NCBI GenBank assembly: GCA_958296035.1
Contig: OY282431.1
Location: 2,526,037 to 2,590,036, forward strand
DNA: 64,000 nt
DNA from: Paracoccaceae bacterium
Lineage (GTDB): Bacteria; Pseudomonadota; Alphaproteobacteria; Rhodobacterales; Rhodobacteraceae
Reading direction: 5' to 3'
Positions 8,800 through 17,334 of the stretch are shown here, piece after piece. Position numbers and translations under genes: made by a program. The notes under the pieces were generated by a model that had not been told where the DNA came from, did no database searches, and worked only from the letters and a program-made list of their open reading frames with translations. The stretch's first letter is position 1. Each line of letters starts with the position of its first letter.

Positions 8800-11257
8800 C
8801 CTGCCCATTGCTTAACTAGGCACTAGACAATCCGTCTTGAGGCTGCTATTGCGGCCTCATGACACAGGAACTTTCGATTCGCCAGACCTTGTTTTCCGAC
8901 CGCGGACGCGGGGTTCTGGCCGCCTTGCCAGCCGCCGAGCACTTCGCCGGCCGCATGGCCATGGCCCGCCATGTATGCCAACACTTCGACTTTGTCGACC
9001 ACAGCGGCGGGTTGCGCCTGTCGAGCTGCATGGCCGCTCTGCAGGAACTGGAGACCACCGGGGCCATCCGTCTGCCGCCGGCCGGGCGTACCACAGGCAT
9101 CACCCGGCGGCCACGGATGACCGCCGCTCCAGTCCCGGCCCCGGTCGCGGTTCCCGAGCGCGCCGATCTGGTCCACAACCTGCACCTCGAGCCGGTGACC
9201 GACCGGGCCCGGGCCCGTCTCCTGGCGCGTCTCATGCATGACGAGCATCCGCAGGGTGCGGTGCAGCATGCCGGCCGGCAACTGCGCTATCTGATCGGCT
9301 CTGATCACGGCTGGCTGGGGGGCTTTGTGTTTGCCAGTCCGGCCCTGAGGCTGCGGGCTCGCGAGCGCTGGCTGGGCTGGACTGAAGCCGAGCGGAAGGC
9401 TTCCTTGAGCCGCGTGGTGGGCATGTCCCGCTTTCTGATCCGCAAGGATGTGGCGTGTGGCAATCTGGCCTCGCGTGCCCTGGGGCTGTGCAGGCGTCGC
9501 CTGGCGACCGATTTCGAGGCCCGCTACAAGGTGCGTCCGCTGCTAGTGGAGACTTTCTGTGCGGCGGGCCATGACGGCACCAGCCTGCGGGCTGCGGGCT
9601 GGGTCTATGTCGGTGACAGCACGGGCCGCGGCCGGCATGCGAAGAGCGGTCAACGGGTGGGCAGGAAGATGATCTTCATGCGCCCGTTGAGCACCACTTG
9701 GCGGCGTGAGCTGGGGCTCTGCGGCCGGGGCAGCGAGCCGCCGCCGTGGCGGTCATTGACGCTGTCGCCGGGCGAGGGGCTTGACATGTCGGTGTGGGCG
9801 GCCAATGAGTTTGGCGAGGCGCCGTTGCACGGCGCCGTGGTCAAGCGTCTTGTCAAGAGTGTGCACATCTGGTCGATGGCACCGGCGAAGACGTTCTTTT
9901 CGGCAGCGTGCGGGGATGGAGCGGCAGTGTCAGGTTATTACCGGATGATAGAGTATCCCGATGAGTCGGCACTGACGCCGGAGGCGATGCTGGCGACGCA
10001 CCGGGAGCGGACGCGGCGTCGCATGCGGGGCAGCGGGACGGTGCTGTGCATACAGGACGGGACAGATATCAATCTGGCCACCCATGGGGGCTGCCGGGGA
10101 TTGGGGATCATCTCCCGCAACAAGTCGTCGGCGGGGACGCTTGGCATACACATGCAGACGACGCTGGCGGTCAATGATGAGGGGATCCCGCTGGGCATCC
10201 CGCGCATCGAGTTCGACTGTGGGTCGGTCGGGGGCGACCGCGACAGGCCGCCCGAGGAGCGCAAGACGGGACGTTGGTTGCGTGGCTATCGGGACACCTG
10301 TGAGCTGGCGTCGGACCTGAAGAAGGTGCGGGTCATAGCGGTGATGGACCGCGAGGGGGACAGTGCGGCGGTGTTTGCCGAGCATGGCCGTCGGGGCGGC
10401 AGTGCGTTGCTGGTCCGGGCCCGTCACGACCGGGTTCTTGGCGATGGTCGGAAGCTGTTCGGGACGGTTGGTGCGGTGCCGTCATGCGGCGAGATTGAGG
10501 TCTGTGTTGACCGGGCCTCGAAGCGGCGTTCGGCGCGAGGCCAGAAGGCCTTTGCGGGCCGTGAGGCACGTCGTGCTGTAGTCGAGTTGCGGTGGTGTGA
10601 GGTGGCGATACCGGTGCCGGTGCGGGAGCGTCGTCATCTGGGCCGGGAGCCGTTTGTGCTGACGGCGTTGCAGGCCCGGGAGCGGCAGGTTCCGGCGGGC
10701 GTTGCCGGCATAGAGTGGCTGCTGTTGACGAGTTTGCCGGTGGGGTGTGTTGCGGATGCGAGGCGTGTTCTGGGGTATTACGGGTTGCGCTGGCGGATAG
10801 AGGATTATCACCGCATTCTGAAGACCGGCTGTCAGGTGGAGCAGATTGCCCACAGCACGGCGGCGCGCATGAAGCGAGCCCTGACGATCAATGCGGTGAT
10901 GGCGTGGCGGCTGTCAGCGTTGACGCTGATGGGTCGGGACACGCCGGAGTTACCGGCCTGCGACATGCTGTCGGAGGCCGAGATAGCGGTGTTGCTTGAC
11001 TATGCGCGGGAGCGTCGTCTTGCCGAGCACGAGCTTGGGTTGTCGGAGATATCGCTGGGTCGGGCGTTAATGCTGGTGGCGCGGATGGGCGGTTATCTGA
11101 ACCGCAGGAATGATGGTCCGCCGGGTCACCAGGTGGTGTGGGAAGGCTACACGCGACTGGCGACCGGGTCACAGGTGATGCGCCGTATGGCGGAGTATGG
11201 AGCGGAGAGTGCATTCAATAAACTGAATGTCCTGCCAACTATTGGGTAATGGGCAGG
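8800..11257 (+). mobile_element. Complete DUF4338-IS4 insertion sequence, 2458 bp
   Basis: Terminal inverted repeats are CCTGCCCATT at 8800-8809 and its complement AATGGGCAGG at 11248-11257. A GTGCGT duplication lies outside both ends. The single internal gene (8859-11249) fills nearly the whole element. The intact frame, terminal repeats and unmutated target duplication suggest a recent insertion. Confidence 0.9.
8859..11249 (+). CDS. IS4-family DDE transposase with N-terminal DUF4338 (DruA-like) domain
   Basis: A 796-residue transposase. Residues about 1-60 form a small helical domain. Residues about 95-270 match DUF4338, the domain of Druantia protein DruA (HAGRQLRYLIGSDHGWLGGF, RERWLGWTEAERKASL, FLIRKDVACGNLASRAL, LLVETFCAAGHDGTSLRAAG). 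The rest is an IS4 transposase with its three acidic residues in place: IQDGTDIN (about 393), AVMDREGD (about 496), and the Glu of the YREK motif YGLRWRIEDYHRILK (about 645). It is intact, unlike its two neighbours. It lies wholly within the 8800-11257 element. Confidence 0.92.
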   Translation: MTQELSIRQTLFSDRGRGVLAALPAAEHFAGRMAMARHVCQHFDFVDHSGGLRLSSCMAALQELETTGAIRLPPAGRTTGITRRPRMTAAPVPAPVAVPERADLVHNLHLEPVTDRARARLLARLMHDEHPQGAVQHAGRQLRYLIGSDHGWLGGFVFASPALRLRARERWLGWTEAERKASLSRVVGMSRFLIRKDVACGNLASRALGLCRRRLATDFEARYKVRPLLVETFCAAGHDGTSLRAAGWVYVGDSTGRGRHAKSGQRVGRKMIFMRPLSTTWRRELGLCGRGSEPPPWRSLTLSPGEGLDMSVWAANEFGEAPLHGAVVKRLVKSVHIWSMAPAKTFFSAACGDGAAVSGYYRMIEYPDESALTPEAMLATHRERTRRRMRGSGTVLCIQDGTDINLATHGGCRGLGIISRNKSSAGTLGIHMQTTLAVNDEGIPLGIPRIEFDCGSVGGDRDRPPEERKTGRWLRGYRDTCELASDLKKVRVIAVMDREGDSAAVFAEHGRRGGSALLVRARHDRVLGDGRKLFGTVGAVPSCGEIEVCVDRASKRRSARGQKAFAGREARRAVVELRWCEVAIPVPVRERRHLGREPFVLTALQARERQVPAGVAGIEWLLLTSLPVGCVADARRVLGYYGLRWRIEDYHRILKTGCQVEQIAHSTAARMKRALTINAVMAWRLSALTLMGRDTPELPACDMLSEAEIAVLLDYARERRLAEHELGLSEISLGRALMLVARMGGYLNRRNDGPPGHQVVWEGYTRLATGSQVMRRMAEYGAESAFNKLNVLPTIG

Positions 11258-11263
11258 GTGCGT
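11258..11263 (+). repeat. Right copy of the 6 bp target-site duplication
   Basis: GTGCGT directly after the IS right end at 11257, matching 8794-8799. Confidence 0.85.
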
Positions 11264-11462
11264 CTGGTGGCCCATCTCGGCGGCTACAGGGATCGCAAGC
11301 ATGATGCGGAGCCCGGGAACCCGATCATGTGGCACGGGCAAACCCGGCTTTCGAGTGCCTCGCTCGGCCACCGGATCGGGTTCAGGGCCGGCCGAAGGCA
11401 CGCATTGCGGCACGACTCATGACCTGTTGCCATGCACAGTTATCATGACACGGTAGAGCTAG

Positions 11463-11825
11463 GTGGCCATTCCACTGTCGGTAATGCGCAGCGAGCGCAT
11501 GGATTATCTCTATGAATTGATGGACGCCACCCATGACAGCAAGGACATTGACCAACACAGCCGGGCTTCGGGTCATGTCCCGATCATTGATGTCAATCCA
11601 CGCAACAACAAGGCGTTGATAGCGCACCGCAAGACTGAAGCCCTTGCCAGGCGCTGTATCGGCCATACCGACCCGACGGTCGAGCGTGTCAATGGGCAGC
11701 TGAAGGACAATACCGGTTACCGCTTTATCAGGGTCCAGGGTCATGCCAAGGTGTTCTGTAACCTTATTTTCGGCATCCTGGTCATGACCGCCGAGCTACT
11801 GATGCGACTGGCAGCGCCCGACTAA
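11463..11825 (+). pseudogene. C-terminal transposase fragment (IS5/IS1182-like DDE)
   Basis: About 120 residues that resemble the end of a DDE transposase: a GHVPIIDVNPRNNK segment, then the Glu-containing TVERVNGQLKDNTGYRFIRVQGHAKVF, and a hydrophobic tail FGILVMTAELLMRLA. The N-terminal catalytic part is absent. It is of a different family from the IS4 copies to its left. Confidence 0.75.
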
Positions 11826-12165
11826 CCTGTAAGACCCCCTGACCTGACAGCGGCCACCAGGCTGATCGGCCACTGTCCTCTTTTGGAGGACGGTGCGGTC
11901 AGGCACGTCTCCCTAGCAGTCTATTCGTGTTCCAAATCGGCAAATCCGCCTTCAAAATGCGAAAATCGTCCGTCGCTGGCCGGCGACCACAGAATTCAAT
12001 GCAATTGCCGTCATCATGATGCTACAACAGCTTTGAAATTGCAATTCTGATTTTGCAAGAGGCTCTACGGTCCAATAGTTCGATTTGCTGTCTTTGAAAG
12101 GGAGGGTATCGAAGCCATTTGCGAGAACAGCAGACTCGGTTTTGACGCAACGCATGAGGTAGGAG
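11826..12165. other. Left flank of the defence cassette
   Basis: No gene I can support. The base composition drops in G+C by eye compared with the transposase block, matching the cassette to its right. The cassette promoter should lie here. Confidence 0.4.
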
Positions 12166-13617
12166 TTGATAACAAAGAGGAATCCACCTGACGCCACATC
12201 ATTGATGATGTCGGCAAGAAGTTTCGGCAACTACGATCTAGCAGGCGCCCTTGCAGACCTCATCGACAACAGCATCAAGGCCAACGCGGAAAACATTTGG
12301 ATTTCCTGCGATTACAACGATGGTGACCCTTTCGTTTCTGTAAGCGATGACGGTCATGGAATGTGCGCTCTGGAACTTGAAGCAGCCATGAGACCTGCGT
12401 CAACCAACCCGGCAGATGAGCGATCACCTGATGACCTTGGCCGGTTTGGCTGGGGGATGAAGTCTGCATCGTTCTCACAGTGTCGAAAGCTTGTGGTCCT
12501 GACCGCCAGAGACCACGAAATGAGCGGCGCGATCTGGGATCTTGATAATATCGACGACTGGACAATGGGTGTGTTGGTCGGAGATGAGGTGGTTAGGACT
12601 GCCACTAGACCATTTGTTGACGGACACGGAACCGAAGTCATTTGGAAAGACTGCGATCGCCTTTCCGAAGACCACCAACTCACGAGCGCCAACTTCAATG
12701 AGATAGTCAGGCGGACTGCTGACCGCCTCGCGGTCGTTTTCCAGAGATACATGGAAGGCAAGTCCAAACGTGCCCGACTGGCTATTCATCTCAATGAAAG
12801 ACCTCTGAAGCCTTACGACCCATTTTACGCTGCTCACGAAGCAACACAGCCGCTTGAGGAGGAACCCCTGCTTGTTGCCAATCATGTTGTCGTCGTGCAG
12901 CCCTACATTCTTCCTCATTTTTCGAAGCTAGGAGAACGTGAATACGAGAGGCTTGGTGGCGAAGAAGGGTTCATCAGAAACCAGGGCTTTTACGTCTACA
13001 GGAATGACAGGTTAATAATTCACGGTACGTGGTTCCGCCTTGCCAAGTACGGCGATCTTTCTCAGCTTGTAAGGATAAGCGTCGACATTCCCAATTCCAT
13101 GGATGACATGTGGAAGATTACGGTTGACAAGGGCGACGCCCAACTTCCTGTGGTCCTCCGGAATCGACTTAAACAGATTGTGAACAGACTACGGTCAAAA
13201 TCTGCAAGAGTGTACAGGGCGAGGGGTGGTTGCCTCGGCGATCCCTCTTCGGTGTCTGTCTGGTTACGCCACGCCCGCAACAACGAAATCAAATACTCGA
13301 TCAACCGTAGTCATCCTGTTGTCGCCAAAGTCCTAAAGTCGGAGTCTGCAGATAATGTGCGTGCCCTATTGCACTTGATTGAACAGAATTTCCCGGTCGC
13401 CAAATTCCGCAATGATGCTATGTCAAAACCAGATTCTATCTCACAAACACCCACTAGCTGGCATGAAATGAAGCAGTTGCTCGATCTTACCATTCCACGC
13501 CTAATGGTTGACCAGAATCGCGACCTCCAAGCAACCAAGAACACGCTAGAGCGCACCGAACCATTCAGCAAGAATTGGCAAATGGTTGAAAGGTACATTG
13601 CAGAGAAGGGTTGGTGA
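12166..13617 (+). CDS. GHKL ATPase, MORC/MutL-like (HATPase_c_3), defence cassette component
   Basis: A 483-residue protein with the Bergerat ATP-binding fold at its N-terminus. The N box is ALADLIDNSIKAN (about residues 27-39), the G1 box is VSDDGHGM (about 57-64) and the G2 box is GRFGWGMKSASFS (about 90-102). No Hsp90, kinase or topoisomerase domain follows, so it fits the prokaryotic MORC-like ATPases found in restriction-like operons. The TTG at 12166 is preferred for its upstream GAGGT, and because the conserved SLMMSARSFGNYDLAGA segment comes soon after. It overlaps or abuts the Z1 gene. Confidence 0.87.
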   Translation: MITKRNPPDATSLMMSARSFGNYDLAGALADLIDNSIKANAENIWISCDYNDGDPFVSVSDDGHGMCALELEAAMRPASTNPADERSPDDLGRFGWGMKSASFSQCRKLVVLTARDHEMSGAIWDLDNIDDWTMGVLVGDEVVRTATRPFVDGHGTEVIWKDCDRLSEDHQLTSANFNEIVRRTADRLAVVFQRYMEGKSKRARLAIHLNERPLKPYDPFYAAHEATQPLEEEPLLVANHVVVVQPYILPHFSKLGEREYERLGGEEGFIRNQGFYVYRNDRLIIHGTWFRLAKYGDLSQLVRISVDIPNSMDDMWKITVDKGDAQLPVVLRNRLKQIVNRLRSKSARVYRARGGCLGDPSSVSVWLRHARNNEIKYSINRSHPVVAKVLKSESADNVRALLHLIEQNFPVAKFRNDAMSKPDSISQTPTSWHEMKQLLDLTIPRLMVDQNRDLQATKNTLERTEPFSKNWQMVERYIAEKGW

Positions 13618-13619
13618 TC

Positions 13620-16355
13620 ATGGATTGTAGATCAGAGGCCGCATACTTCAGAATGGAGATCAAGCGAGTCTATGCTGATGACTTGAAACACAATGCAGCA
13701 ATCCCAATGGACGCTATTTCGAAGATACTCTCGAATGATCCGTTCGATCTGACCCCGGAGAAAAGGAAGACGATCCGCCGGCTACTGGAGTTCACGTTTT
13801 CGGTTCGACAGGACGCCGGGTCAGCGATCAGGAGTGAATATAAGCCGTGGCTCAATCTCAGACGTTCTAGCATCAACTTCCACTACTGGAATCGCCTCAG
13901 AAATTACTATCTTGAGGCTGACGTGCTGCCACTTAGCGTTGTGTCCCGGCTGGACAACGTAACCGACGAAATCCTAGACTTCTGCGGGAATCCCGAGGAG
14001 GCAAGCGCGTGGGGGCGACGTGGCATGGTCATGGGGCACATCCAGTCCGGCAAGACCACAAACTATGCCTCGCTTATCTGCAAGGCGGCGGACGCCGGAT
14101 ATAAAATCATTGTGCTGCTTGCAGGCCTGACCAATGCTCTGAGGGAACAAACCCAGAAACGGATTGATGAAACGTTCATAGGCAAGAAATCCCTCTTCAA
14201 TGAAGTCCAACCGGAACTGATGCCGGTGTGTTTCGATAGCGGCGGATCAACATTTCATCCAGCCTACGGTACGACCCGTGATCAGGATTTCCACAGAGCG
14301 ATATCAAAGTTCGGCGTTTCGCTCGACAATCTTCGAGATCCGATAATCTTTGTTACCAAGAAAAATAAGGCTATCCTGGAAAACCTGCTTGAGTGGATTG
14401 ATAATCAATCTGTCGGCAAGAAAAGCAATTATCCGCTCCTCCTGATTGATGACGAAGCCGATTACGCCTCAGTCAATACGCTTAGCGACCCAAAGCAGAG
14501 CACGGCAATCAACGACGTAATCCGACGAATTCTGACTAAATTCAGCAGGTCTTCGTATGTCGGTTTCACGGCGACACCGTTTGCAAATATTTTCATTGAT
14601 CCGGACACCGAGGATGAGATGAGAGGAAATGATCTCTTTCCCCGTCATTTCATCAAGGCTCTTGACCCCCCGACCAATTATGTCGGAGCGGCACGTGTTT
14701 TTTCACCTGAGGGTGACCTGCGCTGTTCCATGCTGAGAATTGTTAGGGACTTTGGTGACATTATTCCGCTCAGGCACAAGAAAAACCTAAGTCCGGAAAA
14801 GCTCCCGGCTTCACTAAAGCAGGCCGTAAGGACATTTATTCTCGCAAGGGCCCTGAGAGTTCTAAGGGGCGATCAAAAGAAGCACTGTTCCATGTTGATT
14901 AATGTCAGTCGCTTTAACGATGTTCAGGATAAGGTCCACGGGCTGGTATACGAGTACCAAAAACGCTTGGAGGATGCGATCTTGGTGAATGCCGGGCTTG
15001 GCCCGAAGGCTGTCAAGGATCCGGACTTGCGAGACCTCGCGAAAACATTTGCATTGGAGTTTTCCGGGCTTGAGTTCGAATTCGCGGACGTGATCAAAGT
15101 CTTTGCCGAGGCTTCAAGCTCCATTGTGGTCCGAACAATCAACATGCGCGGTGGGGTCCTGGACTATGACAAGAACAGGGAAGAGGGTCTGCATGTTATA
15201 GCGATTGGTGGCCTTGTGCTTTCAAGAGGCCTGACGCTTGAGGGATTATGTGTTTCATACATTCTTAGAAATGCTGGCGCGTCTGATGCGTTAATGCAGA
15301 TGGGACGCTGGTTCGGCTACCGGCGAAACTACGAGGATCTATGCCGACTATACATTAATCAATCATCCGCTGATCACTACAGTTATGTTACTGACGCCGT
15401 TGAAGAATTGCTCGGAGAACTCAAACGGATGGATGGACGCGATGAGACCCCTGAGAGGTTTGGTTTGAAAGTGAGACGCAGTGAGACCGGGATAAGAATT
15501 ACAGCCGCCAACAAGATGCGCACTGCGACCCAAATGCAACTTACGCAGAACTTTGGCTGCAGCCACGTCGAAGGATACGCACTTGAAAATGATGCCGAGG
15601 TGAACGCCCGGAACGTCGACAATGTTGTTGCATACCTCGGCATGCTGGGACCGCCCCTGACCGTAGAAGCATTCGAAGAGGCATGCCTGCGAGGGGAAGC
15701 TGAAAAACACCTTGTATGGAAGGATGTTGAAGGACAAGAGCTGTTGGCAATGGTGCAGGCCTTTCGCTTTCACGCGGACCAGCCGTCTCTCGGGTTTATT
15801 GATGGGAGGAGTTCCCTATTCACTGACTACTGCACTGACCGCATTCACAGTGAGCTTGCCAATTGGGATGTCGTCGTTCCCCTGAAAGCTGGACGAAAAG
15901 CGCACCTGCTCAATCGGACAAATCTCGAAAACGACCAACTTCCACTTAGGAGCCGCAACAAGGGGAAGATCAAATGCATGGCCGCGGCGGATGTGTATAA
16001 ACCAATGGGCGACCGCAATACTATCCGTGATCCGAACGTAGATCCCCAGCTGATGCTATCTGCCGAACAGAGAGGAGTGGCCGAACAGTTGAGAGTTGGG
16101 CAGGTACTTCGCGGTGACCGATCATTCTGTGCCGTAAGGACACGACCGCTAATGATCGTCCACTTTTTTAGATCAAACCTAAATGACCCACGGTTCCAGC
16201 TAAAGGAAACGCCGATCGTTTCGCTGAGTTTTTGTATGCCTAAAACAAAGGCTTCTATCTCGCCTAGAACCTACGAAGTGAACACCGTGTTTCGAAGACA
16301 ATTGGACACATTGTCTCCCGAAATGGATGCCGACGAGGACAGGTTCAATGACTAG
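13620..16355 (+). CDS. Z1-domain helicase-like ATPase, defence cassette component
   Basis: A protein of about 911 residues with superfamily-2-like motifs of the Z1 family. There is a Walker A segment GHIQSGKTTNYASL (about 140), a DEAD-like box LLIDDEADYAS (about 278), FTATPFANIF (about 318), LSRGLTLEGL (about 538) and QMGRWFGYRR (about 562). Z1 proteins are thought to be nucleic-acid translocases in restriction-like systems. TTG (13611), GTG (13614) and ATG (13620) starts are possible in one frame; ATG has a GAAGGG at good spacing. Its end overlaps the next gene by 8 bases. Confidence 0.9.
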   Translation: MDCRSEAAYFRMEIKRVYADDLKHNAAIPMDAISKILSNDPFDLTPEKRKTIRRLLEFTFSVRQDAGSAIRSEYKPWLNLRRSSINFHYWNRLRNYYLEADVLPLSVVSRLDNVTDEILDFCGNPEEASAWGRRGMVMGHIQSGKTTNYASLICKAADAGYKIIVLLAGLTNALREQTQKRIDETFIGKKSLFNEVQPELMPVCFDSGGSTFHPAYGTTRDQDFHRAISKFGVSLDNLRDPIIFVTKKNKAILENLLEWIDNQSVGKKSNYPLLLIDDEADYASVNTLSDPKQSTAINDVIRRILTKFSRSSYVGFTATPFANIFIDPDTEDEMRGNDLFPRHFIKALDPPTNYVGAARVFSPEGDLRCSMLRIVRDFGDIIPLRHKKNLSPEKLPASLKQAVRTFILARALRVLRGDQKKHCSMLINVSRFNDVQDKVHGLVYEYQKRLEDAILVNAGLGPKAVKDPDLRDLAKTFALEFSGLEFEFADVIKVFAEASSSIVVRTINMRGGVLDYDKNREEGLHVIAIGGLVLSRGLTLEGLCVSYILRNAGASDALMQMGRWFGYRRNYEDLCRLYINQSSADHYSYVTDAVEELLGELKRMDGRDETPERFGLKVRRSETGIRITAANKMRTATQMQLTQNFGCSHVEGYALENDAEVNARNVDNVVAYLGMLGPPLTVEAFEEACLRGEAEKHLVWKDVEGQELLAMVQAFRFHADQPSLGFIDGRSSLFTDYCTDRIHSELANWDVVVPLKAGRKAHLLNRTNLENDQLPLRSRNKGKIKCMAAADVYKPMGDRNTIRDPNVDPQLMLSAEQRGVAEQLRVGQVLRGDRSFCAVRTRPLMIVHFFRSNLNDPRFQLKETPIVSLSFCMPKTKASISPRTYEVNTVFRRQLDTLSPEMDADEDRFND

Positions 16356-17334
16356 CGGAGGCGACCCTTGGCATGATATTTCTGTTCCGCTGCGAAGTGC
16401 AGGACGAATTGAACGGCGGGCCGACCCGCAACATCCAGTGGATTTCTATAGAGCCCGTCTGCCTGGTGGGCGGTATCTCTTCCTCCTGAAAAATGTAGTC
16501 GAGATTCAGACACGGCAGATCCCAGTTCTCGCCGGACTGGAAGTCAGGCTGGAACCGCAACCGAACAACACCAGCGAACTGATCTTCGAACTCACTGATG
16601 ACGTTCAGGTTTCATTATTCAGGGTACTGACGCAGGATTTTCTTGATGCCACGGCTGATCTGGTGTCGGGTTCTTCAGATCTTGCGGCCCACAGGACCAT
16701 GGTTCGACTTGAAAAATGGCAGTCCATGCTTCGTCGCCTACGTGATAATGTTCTTTCAAGGCAGTCCATAATCGGACTGACAGGAGAACTTCTCTTCCTG
16801 AGAGACAGGCTGCTACCGCATCTTGGTGTGGAACAGACGCTACGCGCCTGGCGGGGCCCTCAGCAGGACGAGCAAGACTTTGCTCACGGTGACTATATAT
16901 TTGAAGTGAAGACACAACTAAGTACAGCAGACCAGTATCTCCTGATCAGTTCCGAAGCCCAGCTGGATGATTCATCTGGCAGGATTGTGGTCTACTACCA
17001 GACGCTGGTCTCGTGCCATGATGATGAGAACGGGGAGTCTCTGAATCAGCTTGTCGAAGATTTGCGCAAGACGTGCAGGGCACACTCAATCCTGGCGCAG
17101 GATCTCCTTGATGCCGGTCTCATCGCAGCAGGTTACCTTACGCGCCCTGATTATGATGGGGAGCGGTGGAAACCTGTCCAGACTCGGATCTTTGAAGTAA
17201 TCGACGACTTTCCTCGGCTGACACCGGCTAGTCTGCCTCCAGGGGTGTCGAACGTGAAATACAGAATTGCCGTTGGTACCTTCGATAGGTTCGAACGAAC
17301 CTCAGACTGGTTAAATGGAAAATTTCTTGGCTGA
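16348..17334 (+). CDS. PD-(D/E)XK nuclease-like protein (DUF4420), defence cassette component
   Basis: A 328-residue protein with the DUF4420 layout: an N-terminal beta-rich part, then SIIGLTGELLFLRDRLLPHLG and AWRGPQQDEQDFAHGDYIFEVKTQL. The D...EVK arrangement is the nuclease core, predicted to cut DNA. The ATG at 16348 has GAGGACAGG upstream and overlaps the Z1 stop; an in-frame ATG at 16327 is less likely. The gene is followed by the AIPR gene with a 20-base overlap, so it is co-transcribed. Confidence 0.87.
   Translation: MTSGGDPWHDISVPLRSAGRIERRADPQHPVDFYRARLPGGRYLFLLKNVVEIQTRQIPVLAGLEVRLEPQPNNTSELIFELTDDVQVSLFRVLTQDFLDATADLVSGSSDLAAHRTMVRLEKWQSMLRRLRDNVLSRQSIIGLTGELLFLRDRLLPHLGVEQTLRAWRGPQQDEQDFAHGDYIFEVKTQLSTADQYLLISSEAQLDDSSGRIVVYYQTLVSCHDDENGESLNQLVEDLRKTCRAHSILAQDLLDAGLIAAGYLTRPDYDGERWKPVQTRIFEVIDDFPRLTPASLPPGVSNVKYRIAVGTFDRFERTSDWLNGKFLG

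Larger units (their letters stand above)
8239..11422 (+). pseudogene. IS4-type transposase C-terminal half (copy 2), interrupted by a complete IS
   Basis: The left piece, 8239-8799, encodes the region with the YREK-type motif (YLQRWRIEDYFRLLKSGC) and ends in RLGDAV-R. Removing 8800-11257 plus one copy of the GTGCGT duplication restores an unbroken frame. It continues LVAHLGGYRDRKHD...MWHGQTRL from 11264 to a stop at 11420-11422. The N-terminal half is absent, so this copy was already truncated at its left side. It is related to copies 1 and 3 but not identical. Confidence 0.9.

Noticed and set aside
11952-12230. Minus-strand frame overlapping the start of the MORC-like ATPase
   Set aside because: No recognisable domain, and it crosses the ATPase start; treated as a chance frame, though a small antitoxin-like gene cannot be fully excluded.
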